A stretch of 64,000 nt of DNA from Siphonodentalium dalli (lineage: Eukaryota; Mollusca; Scaphopoda; Gadilida; Siphonodentaliidae): NCBI GenBank assembly GCA_032622095.1, contig CP136062.1:55533849-55597848 (forward strand), given 5' to 3'. The position numbers were made by a program, and so were the translations under genes. Of this stretch, positions 37,512 through 50,028 are shown one piece after another; position 1 is the stretch's first letter; each line of letters begins with the position of its first letter. Below the pieces are notes generated by a model that saw only the letters and a list, made by a program, of their open reading frames with translations, searched no databases and had not been told where the DNA came from.

Positions 37512-38680
37512 TTGAGATTCAAAACCCAAAGTATATTGGGAAATTGCTTTACTGAATCCTCACTTTGGTGGAAAACTTTGAATAAATTAATGAAACCGGA
37601 ACCTAAGCCTATACCAGCACTCATATTTAACGATGAATTGATAAATGACAACTTACAAAAAGCCAACACCTTCAACAAATACTTTTGTTCTATATCGTCA
37701 TTGCCAAACGAAAGGGAGATAGAGTTACCTCGCTTTGACCAGTTAACAGAAAGCGAACTAAGTGCCATAGAAATCGACGACGAACTTGTTCACAAATGCC
37801 TACGGTCAATTAAGACGACAAAAGCCTCCGGTTATGATGGCATAAGCCCAAAAGTATTGGAAAACTGTGCCTCTTCTTTAACTGCACCATTAAGATTTAT
37901 TCTTAATATTTTTTTAAAACATGCATACTTTCCCATTGAGTGGAAGAAGGCAAATGTATGTCCAATCTTTAAAAAAGATGACCCTTGTATACCGTCAAAC
38001 TATCGCCCTGTTTCCCTTCTGAGTTGTCTCTCTAAAATCTTTGAAAAATGCATATACCGTTGTCTGTCAGACTATTTGCGTGTACCCAAATTGTTTTCCG
38101 ATCTGCAATCAGGGTTTACTCCCAACGACAGTACTGTATTTCAATTAATCGACATATACCACTATATCATATCATCGCTAGATGAGGGGAAAGAAATAAG
38201 ATATGTCTTTTGCGATATTAGTAAAGCTTTTGATAAGGTCTGGCATCGAGGACTGCTCTTTAAATTGAAAAGAATGGGAATAACAGGAAATATGTATAAA
38301 CTTCTTGAGAATTACTTGGAATCTAGAGAGCAGAAAGTTACAATCAATGGGGTGAGCTCTAATTGGATGCCTGTTTCAGCTGGAGTCCCCCATGGGTCCT
38401 TACTCGGCCCTCTGCTATTTTTGGTCTACATAAATGATATTGTTGGAGGGGTAACTAGCAATATTCGCCTATTTGCGGATGATACTTCCATTTGTCTTGC
38501 CGTTGAAGACCCCACCCTTGCTGCCAACGTAATGAACCAAGATATACAGCGAATATATGAATGGTCGCAAATCTGGGCCGTTAAATTTAATCCATTGAAA
38601 ACAGAGTCAATCTTAGTATCACTGAAGAATATTATTGAAGATCATCCACCCTTAGGATGGCAGGGGAAGATATCATAGAG
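37512..38680 (+). pseudogene. Non-LTR retrotransposon reverse transcriptase, 5'-truncated
   Basis: A 388-codon frame holds the RT core of a LINE ORF2. KASGYDGISP is at about 105-114, the catalytic FCDISKAFDKVWH at 233-245 (motif A Asp235), GVPHGSLLGPLLF at 291-303 (motif B, with His where Gln is usual) and FADD at 321-324 (motif C). The N-terminal endonuclease domain is missing; the frame begins inside the linker before RT, where the minisatellite ends. This is usual for incomplete reverse transcription. The frame closes with a premature stop near residue 388 and is continued by the next entry. It sits in intron 2 in the same orientation as the host gene. The sequence looks most like the Jockey/CR1 group; the exact clade is undetermined. 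Confidence 0.9.
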
Positions 38681-39331
38681 GTGACTGAACATAATCATCT
38701 AGGACTGACATTTAATGATGAAGGGAAGTGGAAAAATCACATCGAAGATATTGAAGAGCGAGCCTCACAACGATTATACATACTTAGGAAGAATAAATAT
38801 GCCCTAGATAGGAGAACATTAGAACGAATTTATCTATCATTTATACGCCCCGTCTTGGAATATGCGTCCCCTGTGTGGGACAATTGCACGGCTGAAGAAT
38901 CACAATTATTAGAAGATATACAATATGAAGCAGCACGTATAATAACTGGGGCTACTAGGTGTTGTAATAGGGATGAATTATTGGTAGAAATTGGATGGCA
39001 GAAACTATCGAAAAGGAGAGAAAAATCAAAACTTGCTCAATTCTATAAAATGACGAGAAAATCAACCCCACAATATCTATATAACTATGTCCCAAGGGAT
39101 TCAACAACTTCAAGTGGATACCCATTCAGGCGCGATAACTTAAGACGTCCCTTTTGCTTTTCTACCTCTTTACAAAAATCATTCATACCACATGCTATTA
39201 AACTTTGGAATGAATTATCAGACGAAGCGAAAATGTGCGAAACGGTTTCCGAATTTAAACAATTCCTGAATAAAGATTGTATAGAACCTCCACAATTCTA
39301 CGAGTTGCATATACACGGCAAAGTCAAATAA
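38657..39331 (+). pseudogene. LINE ORF2, continuation after a frameshift (thumb/C-terminal region)
   Basis: This 224-codon frame overlaps the previous one by about 24 bases and carries on its protein: HLGLTF, RLYILRKNKYALDRRTLERI, SFIRPVLEYASPVWDN and a KLWNELSDE block, all typical of the region C-terminal to RT in animal LINEs. The change of frame at about 38653-38657 is most simply a one-base loss. A second frame change near 39310-39330 separates it from the last segment. Confidence 0.87.
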
Positions 39332-39627
39332 TCCACTGTCGAATACGTCTCGAATGCAGTAATCTGAATGATCACTTGCACCAAAATCACTTACAGGATA
39401 ATTCCGATTGTACTTATTGTGACCTGACAGAGACTACTGAACACTTCTTCTTATACTGTCGAAAGTTCACGAACGAACGAACGATATGCTTCCAAGGTCT
39501 TCACAACAGACCATGTTTAAATGATCTTATTAAAGGATCTCAGTCATTAACAATAGATCAAAACATCGATATCTTTGCAAGAGTACAGAAATATATTCTA
39601 CTTACAAAAAGATTCGCGACTAACTGA
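39320..39627 (+). pseudogene. LINE ORF2, C-terminal Cys/His segment
   Basis: After the second frameshift the third reading frame encodes IIHCRIRLECSNLNDHL, then CTYCDLTETTEHFFLYC, a C-x2-C...H-x4-C knuckle found at the C-terminus of many non-LTR ORF2 proteins, and ends at a stop at 39625-39627. With the two previous entries this is one dead copy of about 2.1 kb. Its 3' tail may run to about 39730; no poly-A or simple-repeat tail is evident. Confidence 0.8.
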
Positions 39628-39730
39628 GCGAAAACAAACTATGCTATCAACAATGCGGCAACCCTTGTCTCCTTGAACGGGTTGATGGGGGCCGAGGGGT
39701 GGCAGGCTGGAAGCTATATATATCCATTAT

Positions 39731-40528
39731 TAATTCGCAGTCAACATAACTCATTTAGATATTAATGATAAACCAGTTATCACCCATGTGAATATCCAAT
39801 GGGGAAATGACAACTATAAGCTTACAAAGCTTACAGTCAGATTCTTTTCTCATCTCTTATATGCTGGGACACACGTGTCAACATTTTGTAATAAATATAT
39901 GTGTTGTAAGTAAAATTGTATATGTATGTACACACTTGCTATTGAGAATAAAATATTGTTTACACTAAGGAAGCCAAATATCAGTACTTGTGATTTACTT
40001 TGGTATTTTATTCCTACGAGACGGTGTGACATTGACCTGGACAGTATTACAACCAAACAACTGTAAACCCATTACTACCAATATGCTGGACAATATTACA
40101 ACCAAACAACGTTACTGTAATCCCATTACTACATATATACTGAACAAGGGATGCACCAACTGATGTGTATTATAAGCAGGTGATGTCACAGTGAGGAGCT
40201 TAGTAGATACAGGTGTGCCTCTTATACTGTAATTATAACAGACCAGTTACTGAAAACATCAACCTGTTTGAACATGTGACGAGGGGCAAATCTCTACACG
40301 CTACATATTTTATCACACCAACGGATGATTCGATGGGCATAAAGTAGGTATATGATTGTTTGAAAGGCGTTTGCTTGTTTGGTTGGTATAATAAGTTATA
40401 TGTGGTAGAAATCCACGACCGTATAAAGGTACATGTAATTTTCATGTAATATCGTGTTTCGAGCCAGCTATATGATATCCATTTGGGATATCATCTGATG
40501 GTAACAATTATCATGTGTGTCGTTACAG
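39731..40528 (+). other. Intron 2, 3' part
   Basis: Non-coding. A short direct repeat (GGACARTATTACAACCAAACAAC, then CCCATTACTAC) occurs at about 40040 and 40089. It ends with GTGTCGTTACAG, a good acceptor. Confidence 0.6.
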
Positions 40529-40699
40529 TCACAGATGGTGGCTGGTCAAACTGGGTGAGCAGTACGTGCAGTGTCACATGTGGGCATGGAATGAAATCTG
40601 AGACCAGGAACTGCTCCAACCCTCAACCTGCAGGAAGTGGGAAGCTGTGTGACGGACCCGCACATAGGAATGTCACATGTTTAATGGCGGATTGCCCAG
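40529..40699 (+). CDS. TSP1/C-type lectin secreted protein, exon 3: second TSP1 domain
   Basis: A 171-base, phase 1-1 exon between CGTTACAG and GTGAGT. It codes a canonical TSP1 repeat beginning VTDGGWSNWVSSTC, with WSNW, CSVTCGHG (the O-fucosylation consensus intact), a six-cysteine layout and the CLMADCPG end. Two N-glycosylation sequons are present (NCS and NVT). Of the four repeats this is the closest to consensus. The codon split by the upstream intron (G|TC, Val) is the same as in exons 4 and 5, suggesting the exons arose by tandem duplication. Confidence 0.92.
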
Positions 40700-41715
40700 G
40701 TGAGTGATGCAGCATTTGAGTAATAATTGTGTATAACATTTTTAATAACAAAAAATACACGAATACATAGATAATGTCTACAGATTTTGTTTAAATACCG
40801 AAATATATCATGAGTGTCCGGAAATAAATATAAATTTTTTCACGAGCTGCTGCAAGCCGCGAGTGAAAATTTGCTATTTTTTCTAGACACGAATAAGATG
40901 TTTCAGGTATTCAAACAAAAAAACTGTAGGTATTCTTTTTATTATATGCACCTTATTTAAGCTCAAAGTTGCTAAGTTATCGCGGCATTTTTTTTAATAG
41001 TACAACAATATGAAGAATAGTTCCTCCTAATCATAAGTGCACAATTATATCAATAAAGCAACATGACTTGTGCACAGAAATGAAACACGGAATCTAAACT
41101 AACAAGTCTGTGTCACTACAGTAGCAATATACAAATGCCACGTGCACGGGCCCCAGCCGGACAGTGCGTGATACGTACTGGTTAGTCAATAAAAAAAACG
41201 CCCAGTGTCAAGTGTGTCTGTTTCAACTTTACGCGCGTGCGATTTCGCTGGAAAGTGTTTTCGCTTGGTTTACTTCTGCCTTCTACTTATGGCGGTTCCC
41301 CTGTGAAATGACCGATTAAATTATAAGAATTAACTCTTGTTTCGAATAAGCTTATGGGTAGTAACCGATAAGTTTGCAGACAATTTACTATAACGTGTGG
41401 TTATAGAATTTGTGTTAGTGGTAACCTGTACCAAATTTCAAACAATTTCCCCATGCATACCCTGACAAACTCCAGTTTAAAATATCAGAATGCTTACGAA
41501 TAAACTTAGAGTGGTCCTCAATAAGCATCTTTTGTAACTTTGTTATGGAAATTTGAACCTAAAATAATGCGTCACTATTGAGAAACCACATTGAGAGGGC
41601 CTAATTATTCAATGGCCGAGTTAGTTTCGCAGAATGTTCATCTATATGTGAATTACGTAATATATTTTTATATAGACTCTGAGACTAAACCGACATATTG
41701 CATTCTTTGTTACAG
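40700..41715 (+). other. Intron 3
   Basis: GTGAGT...TGTTACAG borders; no gene, tandem array or clear mobile element is seen. It is the only downstream intron without an obvious repeat load. Confidence 0.65.
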
Positions 41716-41883
41716 TCAATGGTGGTTGGACCAACTGGACTGTTAACCCATGCAGCATTGACTGTGGTGTTGGAATCGCCATTAAGACAAGAAATTGCAC
41801 AAACCCACCACCAAAAAACGGAGGAAGCGAGTGCCAAGGTGCAGATGAAGAAACAATTAAGTGTGTCCAATCGAATTGCCCCG
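41716..41883 (+). CDS. TSP1/C-type lectin secreted protein, exon 4: third TSP1 domain
   Basis: A 168-base, phase 1-1 exon between GTTACAG and GTAAGT. It encodes VNGGWTNWTVNPCSIDCGVG..., a full TSP1 module with six cysteines and the CVQSNCPG end. WTNW keeps the C-mannosylation pattern, but the O-fucose position reads CSIDCG (Asp in place of Ser/Thr), so this repeat should not be O-fucosylated. Sequons are NWT and NCT. The CNPxPxxGGxxC-type middle is replaced by CTNPPPKNGGSEC, a common TSP1 variant. Confidence 0.92.
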
Positions 41884-42723
41884 GTAAGTGGCTTACATTC
41901 AAGGAATATAAATGCCAACATAGTTATTTGTTATTCCTTAAGATAATTCTTGTAATTTCTTGCATATAATGGTGACCAAAATAGATAGGGAAATGTCGAG
42001 GAATACTTGATATACGGATGCGTGGTCTACTCTTTATATACCATGACTATATAGAATACTATATATTACACCATGGATATATAACAAGAATATTTAGAGC
42101 CACACTGTGTTATTTTGGGTTAGTGATTATTGCATGAGTGAGAATGGCGGAAGGATACACGGCAGCAGGAGGCAATCCGTTCGAGTGGGATAATCTTGAA
42201 CTAAAACTGATACGAGTGTGGCTCTATATTTATTACATATACCCCGAACATAAACAAAAGTCATATCAATCTAAGCTTTTCCTATACAAAATCGTTGTTT
42301 TGCAAAATGTTTTTGTATCACACACTTCTTAAGTTCTCGTTACGTTGCGTTAGAAATGAAATCACGTCATCCGTCTACAGTGATATTCCAGGATCGCCCT
42401 AGAGCGAACTGTCGAAATGACCACGTATGATTTAACTTATAATACAACAACGCGTGTGTAATAAATAGACTTACCAACATAGCAAGAGTAAAGTGTTCTG
42501 AGTAGCGCACGGTTTGTATCATCGAGTGAGATGCAGAGGATGGCTCCGTACGCTACTCATAACAGTTTACTTTTGTGCTTATTATATTTTCTACACCAGT
42601 TTGTTAACACCCGGACCATGGGAAACACGCTGTTAGACGTTCTTAAAGCTGCAATACCCCAATGTATGTTAAAATAACGCGCAAGGATACCGAATGACGA
42701 ACACATTGACGTCATGACGAATT
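41884..42723 (+). other. Intron 4, 5' part
   Basis: Non-coding, AT-rich. A short piece (GTTGTTTTGCAAAATGTTTT near 42294) resembles 31010-31030. No exon is recognised. Confidence 0.55.
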
Positions 42724-45516
42724 GTTGAGAGTGAGATAACATATTGAGAGTAGGATAACACATTGAGAGTAGGATAACATAGTGAGAGTAGGATAACATA
42801 TTGAGAGTAGGATAACATATTGAGAGTATGATAACATCTTGAGAGTAGGATAACATATTGAGAGTATGATAACATCTTGAGAGTAGGATAACATATTGAG
42901 AGTAGGATAACATATTGAGAGTAGGATAACATATTGAGAGTAGGATAACATATTGAGAGTAGGATAACATCTTGAGAGTAGGATAACATATTGAGCGTAG
43001 GATAACATATTGAGAGTAGGATAACATATTGAGAGTAGGATAACATATTGTGAGTATAACATAGTGAGAGTAGGATAACATATTGAGAGTTTGATAACAT
43101 ATTGAGAGTAGGATAACATGTTGAGAGTATAACATAGTGAGAGTAGGAAAACATATTGAGAGTAGGATAACATCTTGAGAGTAGGATAACATATTGAGAG
43201 TAGGCTAACATCTTGAGAGTAGGATAACTTATTGAGGGTTGGATAACATCTTGGGAGTAGGATAACATCTTGGGAGTAGGATAACATATTGAGAGTAGGA
43301 TAACATATTGAGAGCAGGATAACATCTTGGGAGTAGGATAACATATTGAGAGTAGGATAACATATTGAGAGCAGGATAACATATCAACATCATGAGAGTA
43401 TGATGACATATTGAGAGTAGGATAACATCTTGAGAGCAGGATAACATATTGAGAGTATGATAACATATTGAGAGCAGGATAATATATTGAGAGCAGGATA
43501 ACATAGTGAGATCAGGATAACATATTGAGAGTATGATAACATATTGAGAGCAGGATAACATAGTGAGATCAGGATAACATATTGAGAGTAGGATAACATA
43601 TTGATAGCAGGATAACATATTGAGAGTAGGATAACATCTTGAGAGTAGGATAACATATTGATAGTAGGATAACATCTTGAGAGTAGGATAACATATTGAG
43701 AGCAGGATAACATATTGATAGTAGGATAACATATTGAGAGTAGGATAACATATTGAGAGTAAGTTAACATATTGAGAGTAGGATAACATCTTGAAAGTAG
43801 GATAACATATTGAGAATAGGATAACATATTGAGAGTAGAATAACATAGTGAGAGTAGGATAACATAGTGAGAGTAGGATAACATATTGAGAGTATGATAA
43901 CATATTGAGAGTAGGATAACATATTGAGAGTAGGATAACATATTGAGCGTAGGATAACTTATTGAGAGTAGGATAACATATTGAGAGTAGGATAACATCT
44001 TGAGAGTAGGATAACATATTGAGCGTAGGATAACATATTGAGAGTAGGATAACATATTGAGAGTAGGATAACATATTGAGAGTATGATAACATAGTGAGA
44101 GTAGGATAACATATTGAGAGTAGGATAACATCTTGTGAGTAGGCTAACATATTGAGAGTATGATAACATCGTGAGAGTATGATAATATGTTGAGAGTAGG
44201 ATAACATATTGAGAGCAGGATAACATATTGAGAGTATGATAACATAGTGAGAGTAGGATAATATCTTGAGAGTAGGATAACATATTTAGAGTAGGATAAC
44301 ATATTGAGAGTAGGATAACATCTTGAGAGTAGGATAACATATTGAGAGTAGGATAACATCTTGCGAGTAGGATAACATCTTGAGAGCAGGATAACATATC
44401 GAGAGTAGGATAACATCGTGAGAGTATGATAACATATTGAGAGTAGGATAACATCTTGGGAGCAGGATAACATATTGAGAGTAGGATAACATATTGAGAG
44501 TAGGATAACATATTGAGAGCTGGATAACATATTGAGAGTAGGATAGCATCTTGAGAGCAGGATAACATATTGAGAGCAGGATAACATAGTGAGATCAGGA
44601 TAACATATTGAGAGTAGGATAACATATTGAGAGCAGGATAACATAGTGAGATCAGGATAACCTATTGAGAGTAGGATAACATATTGAGATCAGGATAACA
44701 TATTGAGAGTAGGATAACATCTTGAGAGTAGGATAACATATTGATAGTAGGATAACATATTGAGAGTAGGATAACATCTTGGGAGTAGGATAACATATTG
44801 AGAGTAGGATAACATATTGAGAGCAGGATAACATATTGAGAGTAGGGTAACATATTGAGAGTAGGATAACATATTGAGAGTAGGATAACATATTGAGAGT
44901 AGGATAACATCTTGATATTAGGATAACATATTGAGAGTAGGATAACATATTGAGAGTAGGATAACATCTTGGGAGTAGGATAACATATTGAGAGTAGGAT
45001 AACATATTGAGAGCAGGATAACATATTGAGAGTAGGATAACATATTGAGAGCAGGATAACATATTGATAGCAGGATAACATAGTGAGCTCATGATAACAT
45101 ATTGAGATTAGGATAACATATTGAGAGCAGGATAACATAATGAGAGTAGGATAACATATTGAGAGTAGGATAACATATTGAGTAGGATAACATATTGAGA
45201 GTAGGATAACATATAGAGAGTAGGATAACATAGTGAGATCAGGATAACATATTGAGAGTAGGATAACATATAGAGAGTAGGATAACATAGTGAGATCAGG
45301 ATAACATATTGAGAGTAGGATAACATATTAAGAGCAGGATAACATATTGAGAGTAGGATAACATATTTAGAGTAGGATAACATATTTAGAGTAGGATAAC
45401 ATATTGAGAATAGGATAACATATTGAGAGTAGGATAACATATTGAGAGTAGGATAACATATTGAGAGTAGGATAACATATTGAGAGTAGGATAATATAGT
45501 GAGAGCAGGATAACAC
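42724..45516. repeat. 19-bp minisatellite (TTGAGAGTAGGATAACATA)n, ~147 copies
   Basis: The array is long and nearly unbroken. Main variants are TTGAGAGCAGG, CTTGAGAGTAGG, CTTGGGAGTAGG, GTGAGATCAGG and GAGTATGATAAC. Read on the minus strand, 57 bases give a 19-residue repeat (MLSYSQYVILLSICYPTLN) with few stops in any frame, which produces many overlapping false open frames of up to 411 codons. It lies wholly within intron 4. Confidence 0.96.
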
Positions 45517-45626
45517 GTTATGTCTTCTTGGTGTTGGGGATATGATTTATATTTTGACGTAATAAGTGGACGAAAATATAATAAAATGACTTGCCAAACT
45601 CATAGATAGTTATCAGTGGCTTCAAA

Positions 45627-45949
45627 CTGTCCATACATATATAGGTGAGGTAAAGTGTCCAAACATAGGCGAGGGAAAGTGTCCATACATAGGCGAGGTA
45701 AAGTGTCCATACATAGGCGAGGTAAAATGTCCAAACATATGCGAGGTAAAATGTCCAAACATATGCGAGGTAAAGTGTCCAAACATAGGAGAGGTAAAGT
45801 GTCCAAACACAGGTGAGGCAAAGTGTACAAACATAGGAGAGGTAAAGTGTCCATACATAGGAGAGGTAAAGTGTCCACACATATACGAGGCAAAGTGTAC
45901 AAACATACACGTAGGAGATGTAAAGTGTCCACACATATACGAGGTAAAG
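45627..45949. repeat. 24-bp minisatellite, ~13 copies
   Basis: The unit is GAGGTAAAGTGTCCAAACATAGG plus one base, with variants CATACATAGG, ACACATATAC and TATGC. Because 24 is a multiple of 3, minus-strand frames repeat as YVWTLYLS and similar octapeptides. It lies only about 110 bp after the 19-bp array but is unrelated to it in sequence. Confidence 0.93.
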
Positions 45950-48082
45950 GTTTTTCGTTGTTACCGTATCAGTATCTCACTATGACTGTTCATTACTTCA
46001 AATGTGTTTGCATCGGTGATCGTGAACAGAATTATAGAAATATAAACTGACAAGTTGCGACCCTCATTATTCCAGGCGCAAACTTTTGTGAATTAAAGTT
46101 GTGTATTTGAAGATAGGGTGACCAAATTAATTTAGCAAGGCTTGGTCGAATTCCCAATTGATGGACAATATATATATTTTTAAGCAATTAGACAGGTTGG
46201 TAATTCTAGGTATCTGATTTATGTTGCATACAGCTTGATTCATTCAATACTTCAAATATGTTAATTAATCTGAGGCAAACATGCAGTAAAGCCATTGTCA
46301 CATGTACATGTACAGTAGTAACAGTTATATAATACTGAATGATTGAGCACGCATTAAATCAGAATATAATTTGAGGGCAATTTCAATTGATATCCACCAA
46401 CCAGCTCACCCTGCCGGAGTGTTTCACATCACTGTAAAGATACGGATGTCCTTCGTAATGGTATTGCTGTTAAAATAGTATCATCCGGTAAAACCGACAA
46501 AAACAGAATGAATATCGCGTATATAGTATATTAATTGTCAAGTTCGTACGCTGTATTATGTAAACAAAAGCCAAATTATGTTACACAACCTCTTGTGCAA
46601 TACGTAAATCGTGGTCGATAAGTAAAACCCTAAACACCGGGGAGACACAACTAAGTGAACCTTGGAAAGATCTGCCAACATGTTGTTTGCAACATAGCGT
46701 CAAAGCGCTCGCAAATCCTCGCCACTCAATATTTCGGTATTGAATTGGTCACTGTGAATCACTCTCCCAAATACGTGGACACAGTGTTGCGTGTGTTGCT
46801 TATTGAACACTCTTTACGTGATGTATATACAAAAATACTCGGCTCACACACAGTGCGTTTTGTGGACAATATCGCATTCATACTATCATTATAATACTGT
46901 TAGTATATTTTTGGGGAAATTTTTATAAATTTCGTAACTTATTTCTAAATTATAACCAACCAGCAAGGCCATCCGTGCATTAATGCATGTGTGTATATTT
47001 ATCATAGGTAGATTAAAACACAGAGCATGGCGTTCACGTAAAAATGTGTGAATGGCAGTCATGAGTGAGAAACAATAATTAATGCGGCGTACGGCGGTCG
47101 TAAAACATTAACACAGCGGTAATTTACTTGGTTACCGCCGTTAATAAATATAACTAGTACCGCAGTAAGATTATCGCGGATACCGCATGCCAATTGTTCG
47201 CAATCGCGGTGATACCACTTGGTGGTGTGGTTGAATGGCGGTATACAAACGCGGTCATTAGTGGCGTATAACCTTGTTAAATGGGTCGATTTACTAGAGC
47301 ATAGCTACAGTTCAAGCGAACAAAGTCAAAGCATTGTAATAACAGCTTGTGACTGGTTCAGTTATTCAGTGATATTAGATGGAGTCGGATCCGTCATCAG
47401 ACAGTCGCAGACAGATCGATAGAAACATTCATAATAACAACAGACTCCATAACTGGGCGATCAATTGGCGACTTGATTCGCAACTCATAGCCATACATGT
47501 TTCGATGAAAATTGATGAATATGATGCATCATGAGTGACTGATCTTCATCACATGTCAGTTCGAGATAATTAATTCCGACTAATTACTGCAACGTTGTTG
47601 TTATTGTTAATATTGCCCCGTATCACTAGAATAGTAGTTGATATCAAGGCTCTTGTAAATTATTCTGATGTGTTTATACTATTGTGTAACTTAAGTATCT
47701 GTGTTATCCAACAGTCACCACATTGCAAAGTGGAACTGGAACACTGGAGTCAATGAACAACTCGAAAATATCTAATGTTTATAGCAATCGGCCCGTTTTC
47801 GCAGAATAACATCTTGTCAGGTTCACATACACACCGACATCAGACCGTGGTAACATTATTCCGGCACTATGGTAGTGTAGCGTTATACACTGTGGTGGTG
47901 TAGAACCAACTATTTCGCCCCAAAATAATATGAAAACATTACGAAAATACGACTTCGGTAATTATGATCACCACCAAGTTACGGAACAATGTAATTAAAG
48001 GGTCACATTAAAAGTGTAACCCTCGTCCGACCTGGCTCCAAATAAAAGTTGTAAGCGAGGTGTTATGTCGTGTTTTATCCGT
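45950..48082 (+). other. Intron 4, middle part
   Basis: No exon-like TSP1 or lectin segment and no gene is recognised. A single GGAGTGTTTCACATCAC word near 46420 relates to the 72-bp repeat at 30.1 kb. Confidence 0.5.
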
Positions 48083-49740
48083 TGTTATACAGGGGGGGTC
48101 TGCAAAAAAATTCCGTATATAGGGCCGGGGTGGGTGGGTGGTCCAGAGGCGGAAAAAATGGTGCTTGTAATTTTTTTCAAAAATGGTTTTTTTTCAAACA
48201 ATTTACAAGTACTGACCATGTAATGTTGTTTGTAAGCATGTTAGTACCATGCTTGTTGTTATAAGGTTATATAGGCAGCTAAAGTGACTCTTTAGCCTCA
48301 GATTTAGCAACATTCTGGATTTCACAGTATCCCGGACCACTTCAGAGTGGACCACCGTACTAACGTCCAGGAAACTTATGATCAACGGAAGAAATATTTA
48401 GTAACAAAATTAATATATTACCCAGTTGTATTATCTGAATAAGAGTAATAAAACAAAACAACTCTATTGATCACAAATTGGATACTACATGGTGAATACT
48501 CAATGATGACTACTAGTAGATATCATTAACCTGATTGTTGCATAACATGAAATTGAAAAGGGTATCTCATAAATTTCTAATGTCGGAAATACTGTCTTGT
48601 TCTGGCATGTGATCAAATTCATTCCTTCTGGTTATTTCTCATCTTGAATGATTGCAAGTAATGTTAATTTGCAACAATTATCCAAATAAAATTGAATTGG
48701 TTATGATGAATGACATTACTGTTTACTGCTGAGACAATCCCAAATGAAGGTGACGCTATTCTCATTGAATTTCCGAACTTCATCTGGGAGCTTTACTGCT
48801 CAACAAGACGAAACTAAAATACTAATTGTATACTGTTATCACTTACAAATAGATGAACTGAAATAATGTGATGCATTCAGATGCATTGAGAAATGACATT
48901 CAATTCTTCATTCTGGTCTATCACCATACCAAACCACATCAAAATTTTACAACCGACACTTAACTTATATTGCGAAAACTTTGTATGGACTGAATTTCAT
49001 AAAGTCGAACAGGGCCCATAACTCTGGTAGACATTGGTGGTCACAACCTGCGATATTATGCATATTCGTCCCCCATTTCTGGTCCGTCACCATGCCATAG
49101 GGCATCAAATATGACAACTGACTCTTGAGTTAAAATTCAAAATGTTTGTACGGACAGACGGCTCGAGACGTCAACTATATACCCGCCGACTAATATCGGG
49201 CAGTATAATAACCATATATCTATGTGTATACATAAACAAAAACAATTCCCCTCCCACCCCATCCCGTTAGATAAGACTAAAGAGTTCTTTGATCATGCAC
49301 ATATAATTATAGAACCCCTGACCTGTTTACCACTATTTACACTGGCCAGTGTTCTCTGTCAGACACAACACACTCGATATATTAAGGCTATAATGGGGTC
49401 TAGGGAAATTTGTGACATATAGTGTACCTACACAATGCTTAATTAATATTGTTGTTAGATACTGAAAACACCAGGAAATACATGGAAATACAGTATATTT
49501 TTCGTTTTTCTGATCTGTGTTTACCAATTAGTAAGGCAGTTAACACAGTTATTGAAGAACGGCTAAAAAAACCTCTGAAATTTTGATAAAAACATGAGAA
49601 ACGGGGGGTGGGTCCCCAAAATTTTGGAGGAAAAAAATATTTTTTTTGCAAAAATGGGGTGGTGGGTCCCTCGAGGTCGGAAAAAAACTTTTTGGGCCCT
49701 ATATGTGCAATTTTTTTCCAGACCCCCCCCCTGTGTTATA
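48083..49740. mobile_element. Non-autonomous DNA transposon with 7-bp target duplication
   Basis: The element spans 48090-49733. It starts CAGGGGGGGTCTGCAAAAAA and ends with the inverted counterpart TTTTTTTCCAGACCCCCC...CTG; the homology of the ends runs about 45 bp and, more loosely, about 150 bp (GGGTGGGTCC, ATATAGGGCC). It is flanked on both sides by TGTTATA (48083-48089 and 49734-49740), which I read as the target-site duplication. The interior has no transposase frame. CAG...CTG ends and a 7-8-bp duplication suggest hAT. Similar ends occur near 21.5 and 33.7 kb. Confidence 0.78.
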
Positions 49741-50028
49741 CGGCATATACTGTAAAACTAAAAGGAATACGATCAAATTGCGGCTATGTTTTCCCCCTTA
49801 AATGTGAACATTTAGCATGCACCACGTGGTCGCCGCATCCAATCAGCTTGGGCCAACAAGTTGCTACTCTAGAGTATATGTAACCAGGTCTAGGTTCTGA
49901 GACCATATAATACCCTTGGTACTATATTAAGTTACCATAGTAGGCACGCTATGGATTATATGCAGTCTATGGTACTTATATATATGCTGTTATATTTAAG
50001 AGTGTAACAGTCTGTTTAATGCTTCCAG
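49741..50028 (+). other. Intron 4, 3' end
   Basis: Short unique stretch leading to the acceptor ATGCTTCCAG. No gene content. Confidence 0.6.

Noticed and set aside
42557-45440. Many minus-strand open frames (up to 411 codons) with a 19-residue repeat
   Set aside because: They are readings of the 19-bp minisatellite, open in more than one frame at once and lying inside an intron of the opposite strand.
45518-45936. Minus-strand frames with repeated octapeptides (YVWTLYLS and similar)
   Set aside because: The period is exactly the 24-bp minisatellite and three frames are open together.
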